DNA from: JAAYCI01 sp964550985
Lineage (GTDB): Bacteria; Bacillota; Clostridia; Oscillospirales; Ruminococcaceae
Reading direction: 5' to 3'
Assembly: GCA_964550985.1 (NCBI GenBank)
Contig: CAZKBM010000005.1
Location: 1 to 64,000 of the forward strand
Length of the DNA: 64,000 nucleotides
Position numbers and translations under genes: made by a program
In this document: piece after piece, positions 24,518-34,900 of the stretch
How the letters are laid out: every line of letters starts with the position of its first letter
Position numbering within the stretch: position 1 is the first letter of the stretch
The notes under the pieces: model-generated
Database searches by the model: none
What the model saw: the letters and a program-made list of their open reading frames with translations, nothing else
Told to the model about the DNA's origin: nothing

Positions 24518-25234
24518 TTGGAAAAGCGAGACATGATTTATGAGGGAAAAGCCAAAAAAGTGTACACCACCGATGACCCCACCTTGGTAATTGTGGATTA
24601 TAAAGACGATGCCACGGCGGGCAACGGGGCCAAAAAAGGCACCATTGCCGGCAAGGGGCCCATCAACAACCGCATGACAAACCACCTGATGAAACTCCTG
24701 GAAGAAAAAGGCGTGCCCACCCACCTGGTGCGGGAGCTCTCCGAGCGGGAGACGCTGGTAAAAAAGGTGAGCATTGTGCCGCTGGAAGTGATTGTGCGCA
24801 ACATCGCCGCAGGCAGCCTGGCGCAGCGCATCGGCCTGCCTGAGGGCACCCCCATGGGCCGCACCGTGCTGGAATACTGCTATAAAGATGACGCCCTGGG
24901 CGACCCCATGGTGAACAACTACCACATTTTGGCCATGCGGTGGGCCAGCGAGGCAGAACTGGACACCATTGCCAAATATGCCTTGCAAATCAACGATATT
25001 TTGCGGGAATATTTAAAAGAGGCCAACATCGACCTCATCGATTTCAAGCTGGAGTTTGGCAAAACCGCCGACGGGGAAATTGTACTGGCGGATGAAATCT
25101 CCCCCGATACCTGCCGCTTTTGGGACAGTACCACCCACGAAAAATTGGATAAGGACCGTTTCCGCCGGGATATGGGGGGCGTAGAGGACGCTTACCGGGA
25201 GGTGATGAAACGCCTTTTGGGAGAGAATGCATGA
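24518..25234 (+). CDS. purC: SAICAR synthetase
   Basis: PurC joins aspartate to CAIR using ATP. The 238-residue length is standard. The sequence shows Y-E-G-K-A-K-K-V-Y at the N-terminus, the D-D-A-T-A loop, the P-L-E-V-I-V-R-N motif (about 88-95) and L-x-D-E-I-S-P-D-T-C-R-F-W (about 190-202). The start is TTG, seven bases after AGGGGGAA; an ATG five codons later (24533) is less well placed. The stop overlaps the purF start (ATGA at 25231-25234). Confidence 0.96.
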   Translation: MEKRDMIYEGKAKKVYTTDDPTLVIVDYKDDATAGNGAKKGTIAGKGPINNRMTNHLMKLLEEKGVPTHLVRELSERETLVKKVSIVPLEVIVRNIAAGSLAQRIGLPEGTPMGRTVLEYCYKDDALGDPMVNNYHILAMRWASEAELDTIAKYALQINDILREYLKEANIDLIDFKLEFGKTADGEIVLADEISPDTCRFWDSTTHEKLDKDRFRRDMGGVEDAYREVMKRLLGENA

Positions 25235-26694
25235 GCCGTTGCCCACTGCCTTTTGATAAGCCCCGCGAGGAGTGCGGGGTGTTTGGCGTACTTACCCGGG
25301 GTGAGGCCGAAGATGTGGCCCGGCTGTGCTACTACGGCCTGTACGCCCTGCAACACCGCGGGCAAGAGAGTTGCGGCATTGCGGTAAACGATTGCGGCGT
25401 TGTTACAAACCACCGCGATTTAGGCCTTGTAAACGAGGTTTTTACCCCCCAGCACCTGCAGGCTTTGGGCCAGGGGCAGATGGCCATGGGGCACGTGCGC
25501 TACGCCACCACCGGGGCGCGCAGCCGGGCCAACGCGCAGCCGCTGGTCTCCAGCCACATCAAGGGCACCATGACGCTGGCCCACAACGGCAACCTCACAA
25601 ACGCCGCCGAACTGCGGGAAGAAAAAGAACTACAGGGCGGCATCTTCCACACTACTAGCGACACAGAGGTAATCGCCTACACCATCACCGAGGCCCGCCT
25701 CTCGGCCCCCAGTATTGAGCGCGCCGTAGAGGCCGCCATGAAAAAACTGCGGGGGGCTTACTCCCTGCTGGTGATGAGCCCCCGCAAGCTGATAGCCGCG
25801 CGCGACCCCCAGGGCTTTAGGCCCCTGTGTATGGGCAAACTGGGCGAAAGCGTGCTGTTTGCCAGTGAATCCTGCGCGCTGCAGGCCGTTGGGGCCACCT
25901 TTGTGCGCGACATTGCCCCCGGCGAAATAGTCTGCGTTACCCAAAACGGCATTGAGAGCATCCAAAGCCACTGTGGCGGCCCCTCCTCGCTGTGTGTGTT
26001 CGAATATATCTACTTTGCCCGGCCCGATTCTGTCATTGAGGGCGCCTCGGTGCACACGGCCCGGGTGCGCGCGGGCGAGGAGCTGGCAAAGCAGCACCCG
26101 GTACAGGCCGATGTGGTCATCGGCGTGCCCGATTCGGGCATAGACGCGGCCCTGGGCTACGCAAGGCAAAGCGGCACGCCCTACGGCATGGGCTTTCTCA
26201 AAAACAAGTACATCGGCCGCACCTTTATTGCCCCCAGCCAGGCCCAGCGCGAAAATGACGTGCGCATCAAGCTAAACCCCATCGCCTCCACCGTGGCGGG
26301 CAAACGCGTTGTTATGGTAGATGACTCCATCGTGCGGGGCACCACCAGCTTAAAAATCATCCGCCTGCTGCGTGAAGCCGGGGCCAAAGAGGTGCACGTC
26401 CGCCTCTCCTGCCCGCCTTTCCTCTACCCCTGCCATTTTGGCACCGACATCGATTCCAGCGAAAATTTAATTGCTTTTAACCACAGCATCGATGAAATTA
26501 GACGCATTATTGGGGCCGACACCCTGGGTTATCTATCGATTGAGGCCCTTTCCCACTTAGCGCCCGAATGCCCCTTGGGCTTTTGCGACGGGTGCTTTAC
26601 CGGCCACTACCCGGTGCCGCCACCCAGCCGCCAGCAAAAAAGCAAATTTGAGGAAAAGCTGGGCTGCAGCCCGCTGGCAAACCCCAGGGACTGA
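25231..26694 (+). CDS. purF: Amidophosphoribosyltransferase
   Basis: PurF makes phosphoribosylamine from PRPP and glutamine, the first committed purine step. The 487-residue protein is the clostridial/Bacillus type with a 14-residue propeptide before the catalytic Cys15 (E-E-C-G-V-F-G). An Ntn glutaminase domain follows (R-Y-x-T-T-G, H-N-G-N), then a phosphoribosyltransferase domain with the PRPP loop V-D-D-S-I-V-R-G-T-T. Cysteines in C-P-P-F-L-Y-P-C and C-P-L-G-F-C-D-G-C fit the oxygen-sensitive 4Fe-4S cluster. The start overlaps the purC stop by four bases. Confidence 0.97.
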   Translation: MSRCPLPFDKPREECGVFGVLTRGEAEDVARLCYYGLYALQHRGQESCGIAVNDCGVVTNHRDLGLVNEVFTPQHLQALGQGQMAMGHVRYATTGARSRANAQPLVSSHIKGTMTLAHNGNLTNAAELREEKELQGGIFHTTSDTEVIAYTITEARLSAPSIERAVEAAMKKLRGAYSLLVMSPRKLIAARDPQGFRPLCMGKLGESVLFASESCALQAVGATFVRDIAPGEIVCVTQNGIESIQSHCGGPSSLCVFEYIYFARPDSVIEGASVHTARVRAGEELAKQHPVQADVVIGVPDSGIDAALGYARQSGTPYGMGFLKNKYIGRTFIAPSQAQRENDVRIKLNPIASTVAGKRVVMVDDSIVRGTTSLKIIRLLREAGAKEVHVRLSCPPFLYPCHFGTDIDSSENLIAFNHSIDEIRRIIGADTLGYLSIEALSHLAPECPLGFCDGCFTGHYPVPPPSRQQKSKFEEKLGCSPLANPRD

Positions 26695-26754
26695 GCCTCG
26701 TTTTACCGCATTGGTATCTTATTGGACTGTACTAAAGCAAAGGAGTGTTGAGCC

Positions 26755-27795
26755 ATGCAGCACAGCGAAAGTGACCTTTACAAGGCCGCTGGTGTGGATG
26801 TAAACGCCGGTTACGAGGCTGTAAACCGCATGAAAGCCCATGTGGAACGCACCCGCATCCCCGGCGTAATGGGGGGGCTGGGGGGCTTTGGGGGGCTTTT
26901 TGCCCCCGATTTAATCGGCTACCAAAAACCCGTGCTGGTGTCGGGCGCCGATGGCGTAGGCACCAAATTGAAATTGGCATTTTTGCTGGATAAGCACGAT
27001 ACCATTGGTATTGACTGTGTTGCTATGTGCGTAAATGACATTTTATGTGCGGGCGCCACGCCTTTGTTTTTTTTAGATTACATCGCCTGCGGCAAAAATC
27101 AGCCCTTTCGCATTGAAAAAATTGTGGCCGGTGTGGCCGAGGGCTGTGTGCAGGCGGGCTGCGCTTTAATCGGTGGGGAAACCGCCGAAATGCCGGGTTT
27201 TTATCCCGAAGAGGAATACGACCTGGCGGGCTTTTCGGTGGGGGTGTGTGATGAGGCCAAGATGATTAAGCCCTCCCTGGTAAAAGAAGGAGACCAGATT
27301 CTGGCCCTTCCCTCCTCGGGGCCACACTCAAACGGGTTTTCTCTAATTCGTAAGGTTTTTGACATGGATGTGAAGTCAAATTCTATTTTTCATGTTTATC
27401 CTGAACTTATGTGTAGCTTGGGAGAGGCCCTGCTGGCCCCCACCCGCATCTACGTAAAACCCGTTTTACAACTGCTGTCTCAAACCGAGGTGCACGGCAT
27501 CTGCCACATCACAGGGGGCGGTTTTTATGAAAATATCCCACGGATGCTGCCCCCCGGCCTCACGGCGAAATTGGATATCGGGGCCATTCCCCTGCCGCCT
27601 GTGTTTGAACTGATAGCTCGCGCGGGGCAAATTCCCTTCAAAGAGATGTACCACACCTTCAACATGGGCGTGGGCCTGTGTATCGCCCTGCCCGAGGCCG
27701 CCGCCCACAGCGCCTTGGCCCTGCTGCGCGAGGCAGGGGAGGAGCCCTTCCTCCTGGGCCGGGTAGTACGCGGGGAAGAGGGGGTGCTGTTATGA
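26755..27795 (+). CDS. purM: AIR synthetase (phosphoribosylformylglycinamidine cyclo-ligase)
   Basis: PurM closes the imidazole ring of AIR with ATP. The 346-residue protein contains Y-K-x-A-G-V-D-V-x-A-G, S-G-A-D-G-V-G-T-K, the metal-site segment C-V-A-M-C-V-N-D-I-L and G-G-E-T-A-E-M-P-G-x-Y (about 140-150). The ATG follows AAAGGAG. The last codons overlap the purN start (27792-27795). A stretch around 27340-27420 uses AT-rich codons, unlike the rest of the gene. Confidence 0.97.
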   Translation: MQHSESDLYKAAGVDVNAGYEAVNRMKAHVERTRIPGVMGGLGGFGGLFAPDLIGYQKPVLVSGADGVGTKLKLAFLLDKHDTIGIDCVAMCVNDILCAGATPLFFLDYIACGKNQPFRIEKIVAGVAEGCVQAGCALIGGETAEMPGFYPEEEYDLAGFSVGVCDEAKMIKPSLVKEGDQILALPSSGPHSNGFSLIRKVFDMDVKSNSIFHVYPELMCSLGEALLAPTRIYVKPVLQLLSQTEVHGICHITGGGFYENIPRMLPPGLTAKLDIGAIPLPPVFELIARAGQIPFKEMYHTFNMGVGLCIALPEAAAHSALALLREAGEEPFLLGRVVRGEEGVLL

Positions 27796-28400
27796 TTCCG
27801 GTAGCCGTTCTGGTCTCGGGCGGGGGCACCAATTTACAGGCCCTCATCGACGCCTCGGCGCGGGGAGAAATGCCACACGCCAAGCTTGCCCTCGTCTCCT
27901 CGTCCAAATCCGGCGTGCCTGCCCTGCAGCGCGCCGAGGCCGCGGGTATCCCCACCGATATCCTTTCGCTGCGCGATTTTCCCCGTTTTGAGGACTACGA
28001 CAAGGCCCTTCTGGATGCACTGCACCTTTTTGACATAGAACTCGTGGTTTTGGCGGGTTTCCTCACCATTTTGGGCCCTCAGGTGCTTAAAGCCTATGAG
28101 GGCCGTATTATCAATGTACATCCAAGCCTTATCCCCTCTTTTTGTGGCGACGGCTATTATGGCCTGCGCCCCCACCGTGAGGCGCTGGAACGGGGGGTAA
28201 GGCTTACGGGCGCCACCGTACACCTGGTGAACGAAAACACCGACGGCGGGCGCATCCTCTTGCAAAAGGCCGTGGAGGTTTTGGAGGGTGACACCCCCCA
28301 AACCTTACAGCGCCGGGTGATGGAAGAGGCCGAATGGGTGCTGTTGCCCAAGGCAGTGGAGCAGCTTTGTACCGAGTTAGCACCAAAGCTTCTTAAGTAG
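27792..28400 (+). CDS. purN: Phosphoribosylglycinamide formyltransferase
   Basis: PurN moves a formyl group from 10-formyltetrahydrofolate to GAR. The 202-residue protein starts V-A-V-L-V-S-G-G-G-T-N-L-Q-A-L and keeps the I-I-N-V-H-P-S-L-I-P-S-F motif (catalytic Asn/His, about 105-115) and the later D-x-G loop (T-D-G-G-R-I-L). The family G-x-x-G-x-x-x-H-x-x-x loop appears as G-Y-Y-G-L-R-P-H-R-E-A. The ATGA overlap with purM shows coupling. Confidence 0.96.
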   Translation: MIPVAVLVSGGGTNLQALIDASARGEMPHAKLALVSSSKSGVPALQRAEAAGIPTDILSLRDFPRFEDYDKALLDALHLFDIELVVLAGFLTILGPQVLKAYEGRIINVHPSLIPSFCGDGYYGLRPHREALERGVRLTGATVHLVNENTDGGRILLQKAVEVLEGDTPQTLQRRVMEEAEWVLLPKAVEQLCTELAPKLLK

Positions 28401-28413
28401 AGGGGGTTTTTCC

Positions 28414-29148
28414 ATGTCAACACAAAATTTATTCACCCTGCTTGCCCAAAACCCTTACCCCGGCAGGGGCATTGTGCTGGGCCGCAGCGGCGAGGGCCAG
28501 CAGGCTTTGCTTGCCTATTTCATCATGGGCCGTAGCGAAAATTCACGCAACCGTGTTTTTACCGAAAAGGATGGCGGCATCATTACCGAGGCGGCCGACC
28601 CCGCCAAATTGCAGGACCCCAGCCTGATTTTATACGCCCCGGTGCGCAAACACGGCCCGCACACCATTGTTACAAACGGCGACCAAACCGACACCATCTT
28701 CTCCTGCTTAGAGCGCGGCATAGGCTTTACCGAGGCGCTGCGCACCCGCAGCTTTGAGCCGGACGCCCCCAACTACACCCCCCGTATTTCGGGCCTTATC
28801 GCGGCCGATTTTAACGGCTTTGCCTATACCCTTTCCATTTTAAAATCGGCAGATGGCAACCCCGCCTCGGTTCAGCGCTCTTTTTTTGAATACCCGCAGC
28901 CCCTGCCCGGGCAGGGCCACCTCATTCACACCTATATGGGCGATGGCCAGCCCCTGCCCAGTTTTTGTAGCGTACCCCTAGCGGTTTCACTTGCCTACCC
29001 CCTGCACGGACAAAAAGAACTGGACAGCTTTACCCATAGCCTCTGGCAGAGCCTGAACGCCGAAAACCGGGTTGCCCTTTTTGTGCGTACCATCCATCTG
29101 GACGGTAGTGAATGCACCTGTATAGTTAACCGTTACAACAAAATTTAG
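28414..29148 (+). CDS. IMP cyclohydrolase, PurO family (IMP_cyclohyd)
   Basis: The 244-residue protein fits the IMP_cyclohyd family, first known as archaeal PurO, which closes the ring of FAICAR to give IMP. I recognise the N-terminal N-P-Y-P-G-R-G-I-V-L-G-R-S and V-Q-A-Y-F/L-A-Y-F-I-M-G-R-S-x-N-S-R-N-R-V-F blocks. I also see T-N-G-D-Q-T-D-T-I and the Y-T-P-R-I-S-G segment. It replaces the N-terminal half of the usual bifunctional PurH, and the gene for the other half follows. GAGGGGG precedes the ATG, 13 bases after purN. Confidence 0.88.
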   Translation: MSTQNLFTLLAQNPYPGRGIVLGRSGEGQQALLAYFIMGRSENSRNRVFTEKDGGIITEAADPAKLQDPSLILYAPVRKHGPHTIVTNGDQTDTIFSCLERGIGFTEALRTRSFEPDAPNYTPRISGLIAADFNGFAYTLSILKSADGNPASVQRSFFEYPQPLPGQGHLIHTYMGDGQPLPSFCSVPLAVSLAYPLHGQKELDSFTHSLWQSLNAENRVALFVRTIHLDGSECTCIVNRYNKI

Positions 29149-29196
29149 TTGATATGATTTATATATCATTGTTTTTATTTGGAGGTATGGCGCGAG

Positions 29197-30375
29197 ATGA
29201 ACGAACTGGAACTGAAATATGGCTGTAACCCCAACCAGAAACCCGCCCGCATTTTTGCAAAGGAAGCTCTGCCGGTGGAGGTGCTGTGTGGGAAACCCGG
29301 CTATATCAATTTTTTGGACGCGCTGAACGCCTGGCAACTTGTGGCGGAGTTAAAGCAGGCCACGGGCCTGCCCGCGGCAGCCTCCTTTAAGCATGTGTCG
29401 CCCGCGGGGGCGGCGCTGGGCCTGCCGCTTAGCCCAGCTTTACTGGCCGCCTGCAACCTAAACCCCTCTATGGCGCTCAGCCCCATCGCCTCGGCCTATG
29501 CCAGGGCCCGCGGGGCCGACAGGATGTCCAGCTTTGGAGACTGGGCCGCCCTCTCAGACGAGTGCGACGGAGACACCGCCCGCCTGCTGGCAAAAGAGGT
29601 CAGTGACGGCATTATTGCACCGGCTTATACCGCAGAAGCATTGCAAATTCTGTCTCAAAAACGAAATGGCAACTACAATGTGGTACGCGTTGACCCCCAG
29701 TACCGCCCCGGCCCGCTGGAGCACAAAGATGTGTTTGGCGTCACCTTTGAGCAGGGCCGCAACACGGTATGTATAGGCGCCACCCTGCTGGAAAACCGCC
29801 CCACCACCCAAAAAGCCTTGAGCGAAACCCAGATACGGGATCTGCTGGTGGCCCTCATCACCCTCAAATACACCCAATCCAACTCGGTTTGTTATGTAAA
29901 AGAGGGGCAGGCCATTGGGGTGGGCGCGGGCCAGCAAAGCCGCATTCACTGCACCCGTTTGGCGGGCAATAAAGCCGACCTTTGGCATCTTCGCCAGCAC
30001 GAAACGGTACTTTCTTTGCCATTTCTGCCGGGTGTTAAACGGGCCGAGCGGGACAACGCCATCGACCAGTTTTTGGGTGAAGAGGCCGACTGCCAGGCGC
30101 TTTTGGCCGATGGCAACTGGCAAAGTCTTTTTTCGCAAAAACCGCAGCCCTTAAGCCCCCGCATACGCAGCGAATATCTGGCCTCCCTTTCGGGCGTGGC
30201 GCTGGGCAGCGACGCCTTCTTCCCCTTTGGGGATAACATTGAGCGGGCCCGCCGCAGCGGGGTGGACTGCATTGCCCAGCCCGGCGGTTCGGTGCGGGAC
30301 GACCAGGTGATAGACTGCTGCAACCGCTACGGCATGGTTATGGCCTTTACGGGTCTGCGCCTGTTTTTCCACTAA
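29197..30375 (+). CDS. Stand-alone AICAR formyltransferase (PurH C-terminal type)
   Basis: The 392-residue protein corresponds to the AICAR transformylase part of PurH and formylates AICAR with 10-formyltetrahydrofolate. It begins with L-K-Y-G-C-N-P-N-Q-K-P, continues with G-K-P-G-Y-I-N-F-L-D-A-L-N-A-W, and carries the key S-F-K-H-V-S-P-A-G-A-A box (catalytic Lys-His). It ends near D-A-F-F-P-F-x-D-N and Q-P-G-G-S-V-R-D. No cyclohydrolase domain is attached, in agreement with the PurO-like gene just upstream. ATG 29197 lies 11 bases after GGAGG, a slightly long spacing. Confidence 0.92.
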   Translation: MNELELKYGCNPNQKPARIFAKEALPVEVLCGKPGYINFLDALNAWQLVAELKQATGLPAAASFKHVSPAGAALGLPLSPALLAACNLNPSMALSPIASAYARARGADRMSSFGDWAALSDECDGDTARLLAKEVSDGIIAPAYTAEALQILSQKRNGNYNVVRVDPQYRPGPLEHKDVFGVTFEQGRNTVCIGATLLENRPTTQKALSETQIRDLLVALITLKYTQSNSVCYVKEGQAIGVGAGQQSRIHCTRLAGNKADLWHLRQHETVLSLPFLPGVKRAERDNAIDQFLGEEADCQALLADGNWQSLFSQKPQPLSPRIRSEYLASLSGVALGSDAFFPFGDNIERARRSGVDCIAQPGGSVRDDQVIDCCNRYGMVMAFTGLRLFFH

Positions 30376-30512
30376 TCGCCGGGCTGGAGCCTGTTTTCTC
30401 TCCCCCTTAACCGATGAACACCTCCCCTTTGCCCCTTGTGCTTTCGTCTTCCCTTTCTTTCATGTTTAACGCAACTATCACCATACCTGTTGATTATTTT
30501 AGGAGAATTTGA

Positions 30513-31802
30513 ATGAAAGTTGCAGTGATTGGTTCGGGTGGCCGGGAACATGCGCTGGTGAAAAAACTGCGCGAGAGTTCCGGCTGCCACGAGATTACCG
30601 CCATCCCCGGCAACGGGGGTATTGCCGCCTGCGCCACCTGTATTGCTTTAAACCCCACCGATATTACCGCTGTTGCACAATACTGTGCGGGAAACAGGGT
30701 GGATTATGTTGTGGTTGCGCCCGATAACCCCTTAGCGCTGGGCCTGGTAGATGCCCTCGAGGCCAAGGGTATCCCCGCGTTTGGCCCCAGCGCCGCGGCG
30801 GCCCAAATTGAATCCAGCAAGGTATTTGCCAAAAATTTGATGCGGGAATACGGCATACCAACCGCCCAATATGAGGTTTTTACCGATATGGACGCGGCCA
30901 TTGCCTACCTGCGCACCAGCTGTGAATACCCACTTGTGGTTAAGGCCGACGGTTTGGCCCTGGGCAAAGGGGTGGTGGTTTGCCTCAGCGAACAAGAGGC
31001 CGTTGCCGCCGTTGTGGGGCTGATGAAAGACCGCATTTTTGGAGAGAGCGGCGCGCGGATTATTTTGGAGGAATTTCTCACCGGGCCTGAGATCAGCGTT
31101 TTGGCCTTCTGCGATGGCAAAACCCTGGTTCCCTTTGGTTCGGGCATGGACCATAAGCGGGCTATGGATGGCGACACCGGCCCCAACACCGGCGGCATGG
31201 GGGTAATTGCGCCAAACCCCATTTTCACAAAAGAACTTCAAGATATCTGTATGGATACGATATTTCTGCCCACTGTACGGGCGATGCAGGAGAAGGGCAT
31301 CCCCTTTAAGGGCTGCCTGTACTTTGGCCTGATTGCCACCGCCACCGGCCCAAAAGTGATAGAGTACAACTGCCGCTTTGGCGACCCCGAAACCCAGGCC
31401 TTTTTGCCACTGTTAGAGGGGGATCTATTGGCCATCATGCAGGCCTGCACCGCGGGTACTTTACGCCCCGAGATGGTGAAGGTACGCAGCGGGGCCTCGG
31501 CCTGCCTGGTGCTTGCAAGTGGTGGCTACCCCGGCCATTTTGAAAAAGGCCTGCCCGTTACCGGCCTGGAAAAGGCCTATGCACAGCCCGATACCTATGT
31601 GTACCACGCCGGTACAAAACTGGAAAACAACCGCCTGGTCACCTCGGGCGGCCGGGTACTGGGTGTTACGGCGGTGGCCCAAAACCTGCAAGAAGCGCTG
31701 GAAAAAGCCTATAAAACCGCCTCCTTTATCCAGTACAAAAATGTATACTACCGCCAGGACATTGGAAAAAAAGCGCTGGATATGCAAAATTATTATATTT
31801 AA
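30513..31802 (+). CDS. purD: Phosphoribosylamine-glycine ligase (GARS)
   Basis: PurD joins glycine to phosphoribosylamine with ATP. The 429-residue ATP-grasp enzyme starts with V-A-V-I-G-S-G-G-R-E-H-A-L. It has P-L-V-V-K-A-D-G-L-A-L-G-K-G-V, D-H-K-R-A-x-D-G-D-x-G-P-N-T-G-G-M-G and the metal-site N-C-R-F-G-D-P-E-T-Q. The ATG follows TAGGAGAA. About 135 bases separate it from the AICAR formyltransferase gene; I saw no promoter there, so it is likely co-transcribed. Confidence 0.97.
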   Translation: MKVAVIGSGGREHALVKKLRESSGCHEITAIPGNGGIAACATCIALNPTDITAVAQYCAGNRVDYVVVAPDNPLALGLVDALEAKGIPAFGPSAAAAQIESSKVFAKNLMREYGIPTAQYEVFTDMDAAIAYLRTSCEYPLVVKADGLALGKGVVVCLSEQEAVAAVVGLMKDRIFGESGARIILEEFLTGPEISVLAFCDGKTLVPFGSGMDHKRAMDGDTGPNTGGMGVIAPNPIFTKELQDICMDTIFLPTVRAMQEKGIPFKGCLYFGLIATATGPKVIEYNCRFGDPETQAFLPLLEGDLLAIMQACTAGTLRPEMVKVRSGASACLVLASGGYPGHFEKGLPVTGLEKAYAQPDTYVYHAGTKLENNRLVTSGGRVLGVTAVAQNLQEALEKAYKTASFIQYKNVYYRQDIGKKALDMQNYYI

Positions 31803-31828
31803 CTTTTTAATTTTTGCCTTTAAATGCT

Positions 31829-31834
31829 TATAAT
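31829..31834 (+). promoter_or_regulatory. Possible internal promoter before purL
   Basis: A TATAAT box lies 17 bases after TTTAAT in the AT-rich 140-base gap between purD and purL. The -35 match is poor, so this is only a weak candidate for a secondary promoter. Confidence 0.3.
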
Positions 31835-31942
31835 CCATCTGCCCACATCACAAGGCATTTGGCTGCCCTGATAAGAACTGTAATCTTGAGTGACTACCCT
31901 TCAAGCGTTGATTAAATGCATTTTATTTTTATGGAGGCAAGC

Positions 31943-34900
31943 ATGGTCTACCGCGTCTATGCCGAAAAAAAACCCGCCTTTGCCGTGGAGGCTGCGGCAC
32001 TAAAAGAGGAACTTTGTGGCCTGCTGGGCATAAGCGGCCTACAGGGTTTGCGCATTTTACACCGCTACGACGCCGAGGGCCTGAGCGAAGAACTGTTTAC
32101 CCAGTGCCGCCAAACCGTTTTTAGCGAGCCTTCTGTGGATGAACTGCATGATACACTGCCCGAGGCCAAATACCGCTTTGCTGTAAGTTATCTGCCCGGC
32201 CAGTTCGACCAGCGCGCCGCCTCGGCGGCCGAGTGCATTCAGCTCATCAGCCAGGGCGAGCGGCCCCTGGTTCGCAGCGCCAGGGTGTATTTGTTGGATG
32301 GAGATATTTCTGACAAAGAAATTGATTATATTAAAAGTTATTTAATCAATCCGGTTGAATCTCAAGAAGAATCCCTGGAAGTAAGAACCACTTTACACAC
32401 AGCCTACCCCATCCCCGAGGATACCCCCACACTGGCAGGCTTTATTGCCTTGGCGGAAAATGCCCGCGGCGCTTTTTGCGCCGAGTGGGGCCTTGCCATG
32501 GATGAGGACGACCTGGCCTTTTGCCAGGATTATTTCCGCCAAGAAGGGCGCGACCCCACCCTGACCGAACTTAGAATGGTTGACACCTACTGGAGCGATC
32601 ACTGCCGCCATACCACCTTTTCTACCCAAATAGAAAAAACTGATATTGAGGATAAAAACGTTCAAAATTCTTATATAATTTATAAGAATTTGCGAAAACA
32701 GCTTTATAAGGGCAAGCATAAGCCCGAAACCCTGATGGATTTGGCCGTGATTGGCGCAAAGGCCCTAAAGGCACAAGGCCGGCTGCACGGGGTGGACGAG
32801 AGCGAAGAAATCAACGCCTGCAGCGTGCACATCAGCGCCGATGTGGACGGCAAAGAGGAACCCTGGCTGCTTTTATTCAAAAACGAAACCCACAACCACC
32901 CTACCGAAATTGAGCCCTTTGGCGGGGCCGCAACCTGCATTGGCGGCGCCATACGCGACCCCTTGGCCAACCGCGGCTATGTGTTTGGGGCCATGCGGCT
33001 AAGCGGCGCGGGCAACCCGCTTGCCCCCCCGGCCAATACCCTGCCCGGCAAGCTGCCCCAGCGCAAACTGGTACAAACGGCGGCCGCGGGCTATTCCAGC
33101 TATGGCAATCAAATTGGCCTTGCCACCGGCCTGGTGCGGGAGTTTTACCACCCCGGCTACCTTGCCAAACGCATGGAACTGGGTGCGGTGTTGGGCGCCG
33201 TACCCCTCAGTGCGGTGCGGCGCGAAACACCCCAGCCGGGCGATGTGGTGTTGCTTTTGGGCGGCGCAACGGGGCGCGACGGCTGCGGCGGGGCCACGGG
33301 TTCCTCCAAAGCGCATAAGCGTGAAAGCCTTGCCAATTGCGGCGCCGAGGTGCAAAAGGGCAACGCCCCGGTGGAACGCAAGTTACAGCGCCTGTTTAGA
33401 AACCCCGCCGCCACCCTGTTCATACGCCGCTGCAACGATTTTGGCGCGGGCGGGGTGAGCGTGGCCATCGGAGAACTGGCCGACGGTTTGGACATTGACC
33501 TCGACGCCGTACCCAAAAAATATGAGGGCCTTACAGGCACCGAGCTTGCCATCAGCGAAAGCCAGGAGCGCATGGCCGTGGTGGTGGAGGCCAAGGACGC
33601 CGCCCGCTTCATCGCCCTGGCCGAAGCGGAAAACCTGGACGCCACCCCGGTGGCCACCGTCACCGCCGACGCCCGGCTGGTCATGCGCTGGCGGGGGCAG
33701 GTCATCGCAAACCTCTCGCGCAGTTTTTTAAATTCCAGCGGGGCCCCAAAACACACGGCGGTGCGCGTGCCTGCCCTGCCCCTGCCCAGCGTCACACCGC
33801 CTGAGGGCGATTGCCTGGCCCAAAAACTGCAAAATTTTGCCGGCAGCTTACAGCGCTGCGGCCAGAAAGGCCTTGCCGAGCGCTTCGACTCCACCATTGG
33901 GGCCGCCAGCGTGCTGATGCCTTTTGGGGGGCGCTACCAGCTGAGCCCGGCTCAGAGCATGGTGATGAAACTGCCCGTCCCCGGCGAAACCCAAAGCTGC
34001 GCGGGCATGAGTTTTGGCTTCGACCCTTACCTCTGCGAGCAAAACCCCCACACCGGGGCCTATCTGGCCGTGCTGGAAAGCCTTGCCAAACTGGTGGCCT
34101 GCGGGCTCTCCCACAAAAACGCCTACCTCAGTTTTCAGGAATATTTTGAGCGGCTAGGTGGCGAGCCCGCCCGCTGGGGCAAGCCCTTCGCGGCGCTTTT
34201 GGGGGCACTTAGCGCCCAGCTGGATTTTGGCGTTGCCGCCATCGGCGGCAAAGATTCAATGTCCGGCAGTTTTGAAGATTTAGATGTTCCCCCCGCCCTC
34301 ATATCGCTGGCTGTGGCCGCGGGTAAAACCGAAGATATCATAAGCCCCGAGTTCAAATGCCCCGGCAGTAAGGTGGTTTTGCTGCGCCCCCAAATGGCAG
34401 ACGGCATATGCCCCAACGCCCAAAGCCTGCTGGAAATTTTCAGCACCCTGGAAAAATGGATAGCCGAAAAGAAAGTTCTTGCGGCCTGGGCCTGTGGTTC
34501 GGGCGGGGTGGCCGAGGCCCTAATCAACATGGCTTTTGGTAACCGCCTGGGCCTTAACTGCGCCTCCACTTTTGCGGAGGACACCCTGTTTACCCCCGCC
34601 TATGGCAGTTTTGTGCTGGAACTGGCCGAGGACGAGGGCACCGGCCTTCCCCTGGGCGAAACCACCACCCAGTACCACCTGGCCCTGCCCAGTGGCCCGG
34701 TTCCCCTTGCCCCCATACAGGAGGCCTTTGAGGCCAAGCTGGAGCCCGTGTTCCCCTACCGCCAGCCCATGGGCGAGGGTGAAGCCACAGCCATACACTA
34801 TGAAGATAGGGCCGCAAGCCCAAAACCCAATGGAGGCCCCAAAATTGGCAAGGCCCACCCCCGCGCCCTGGTGCCGGTGTTCCCCGGCACCAACTGCGAG

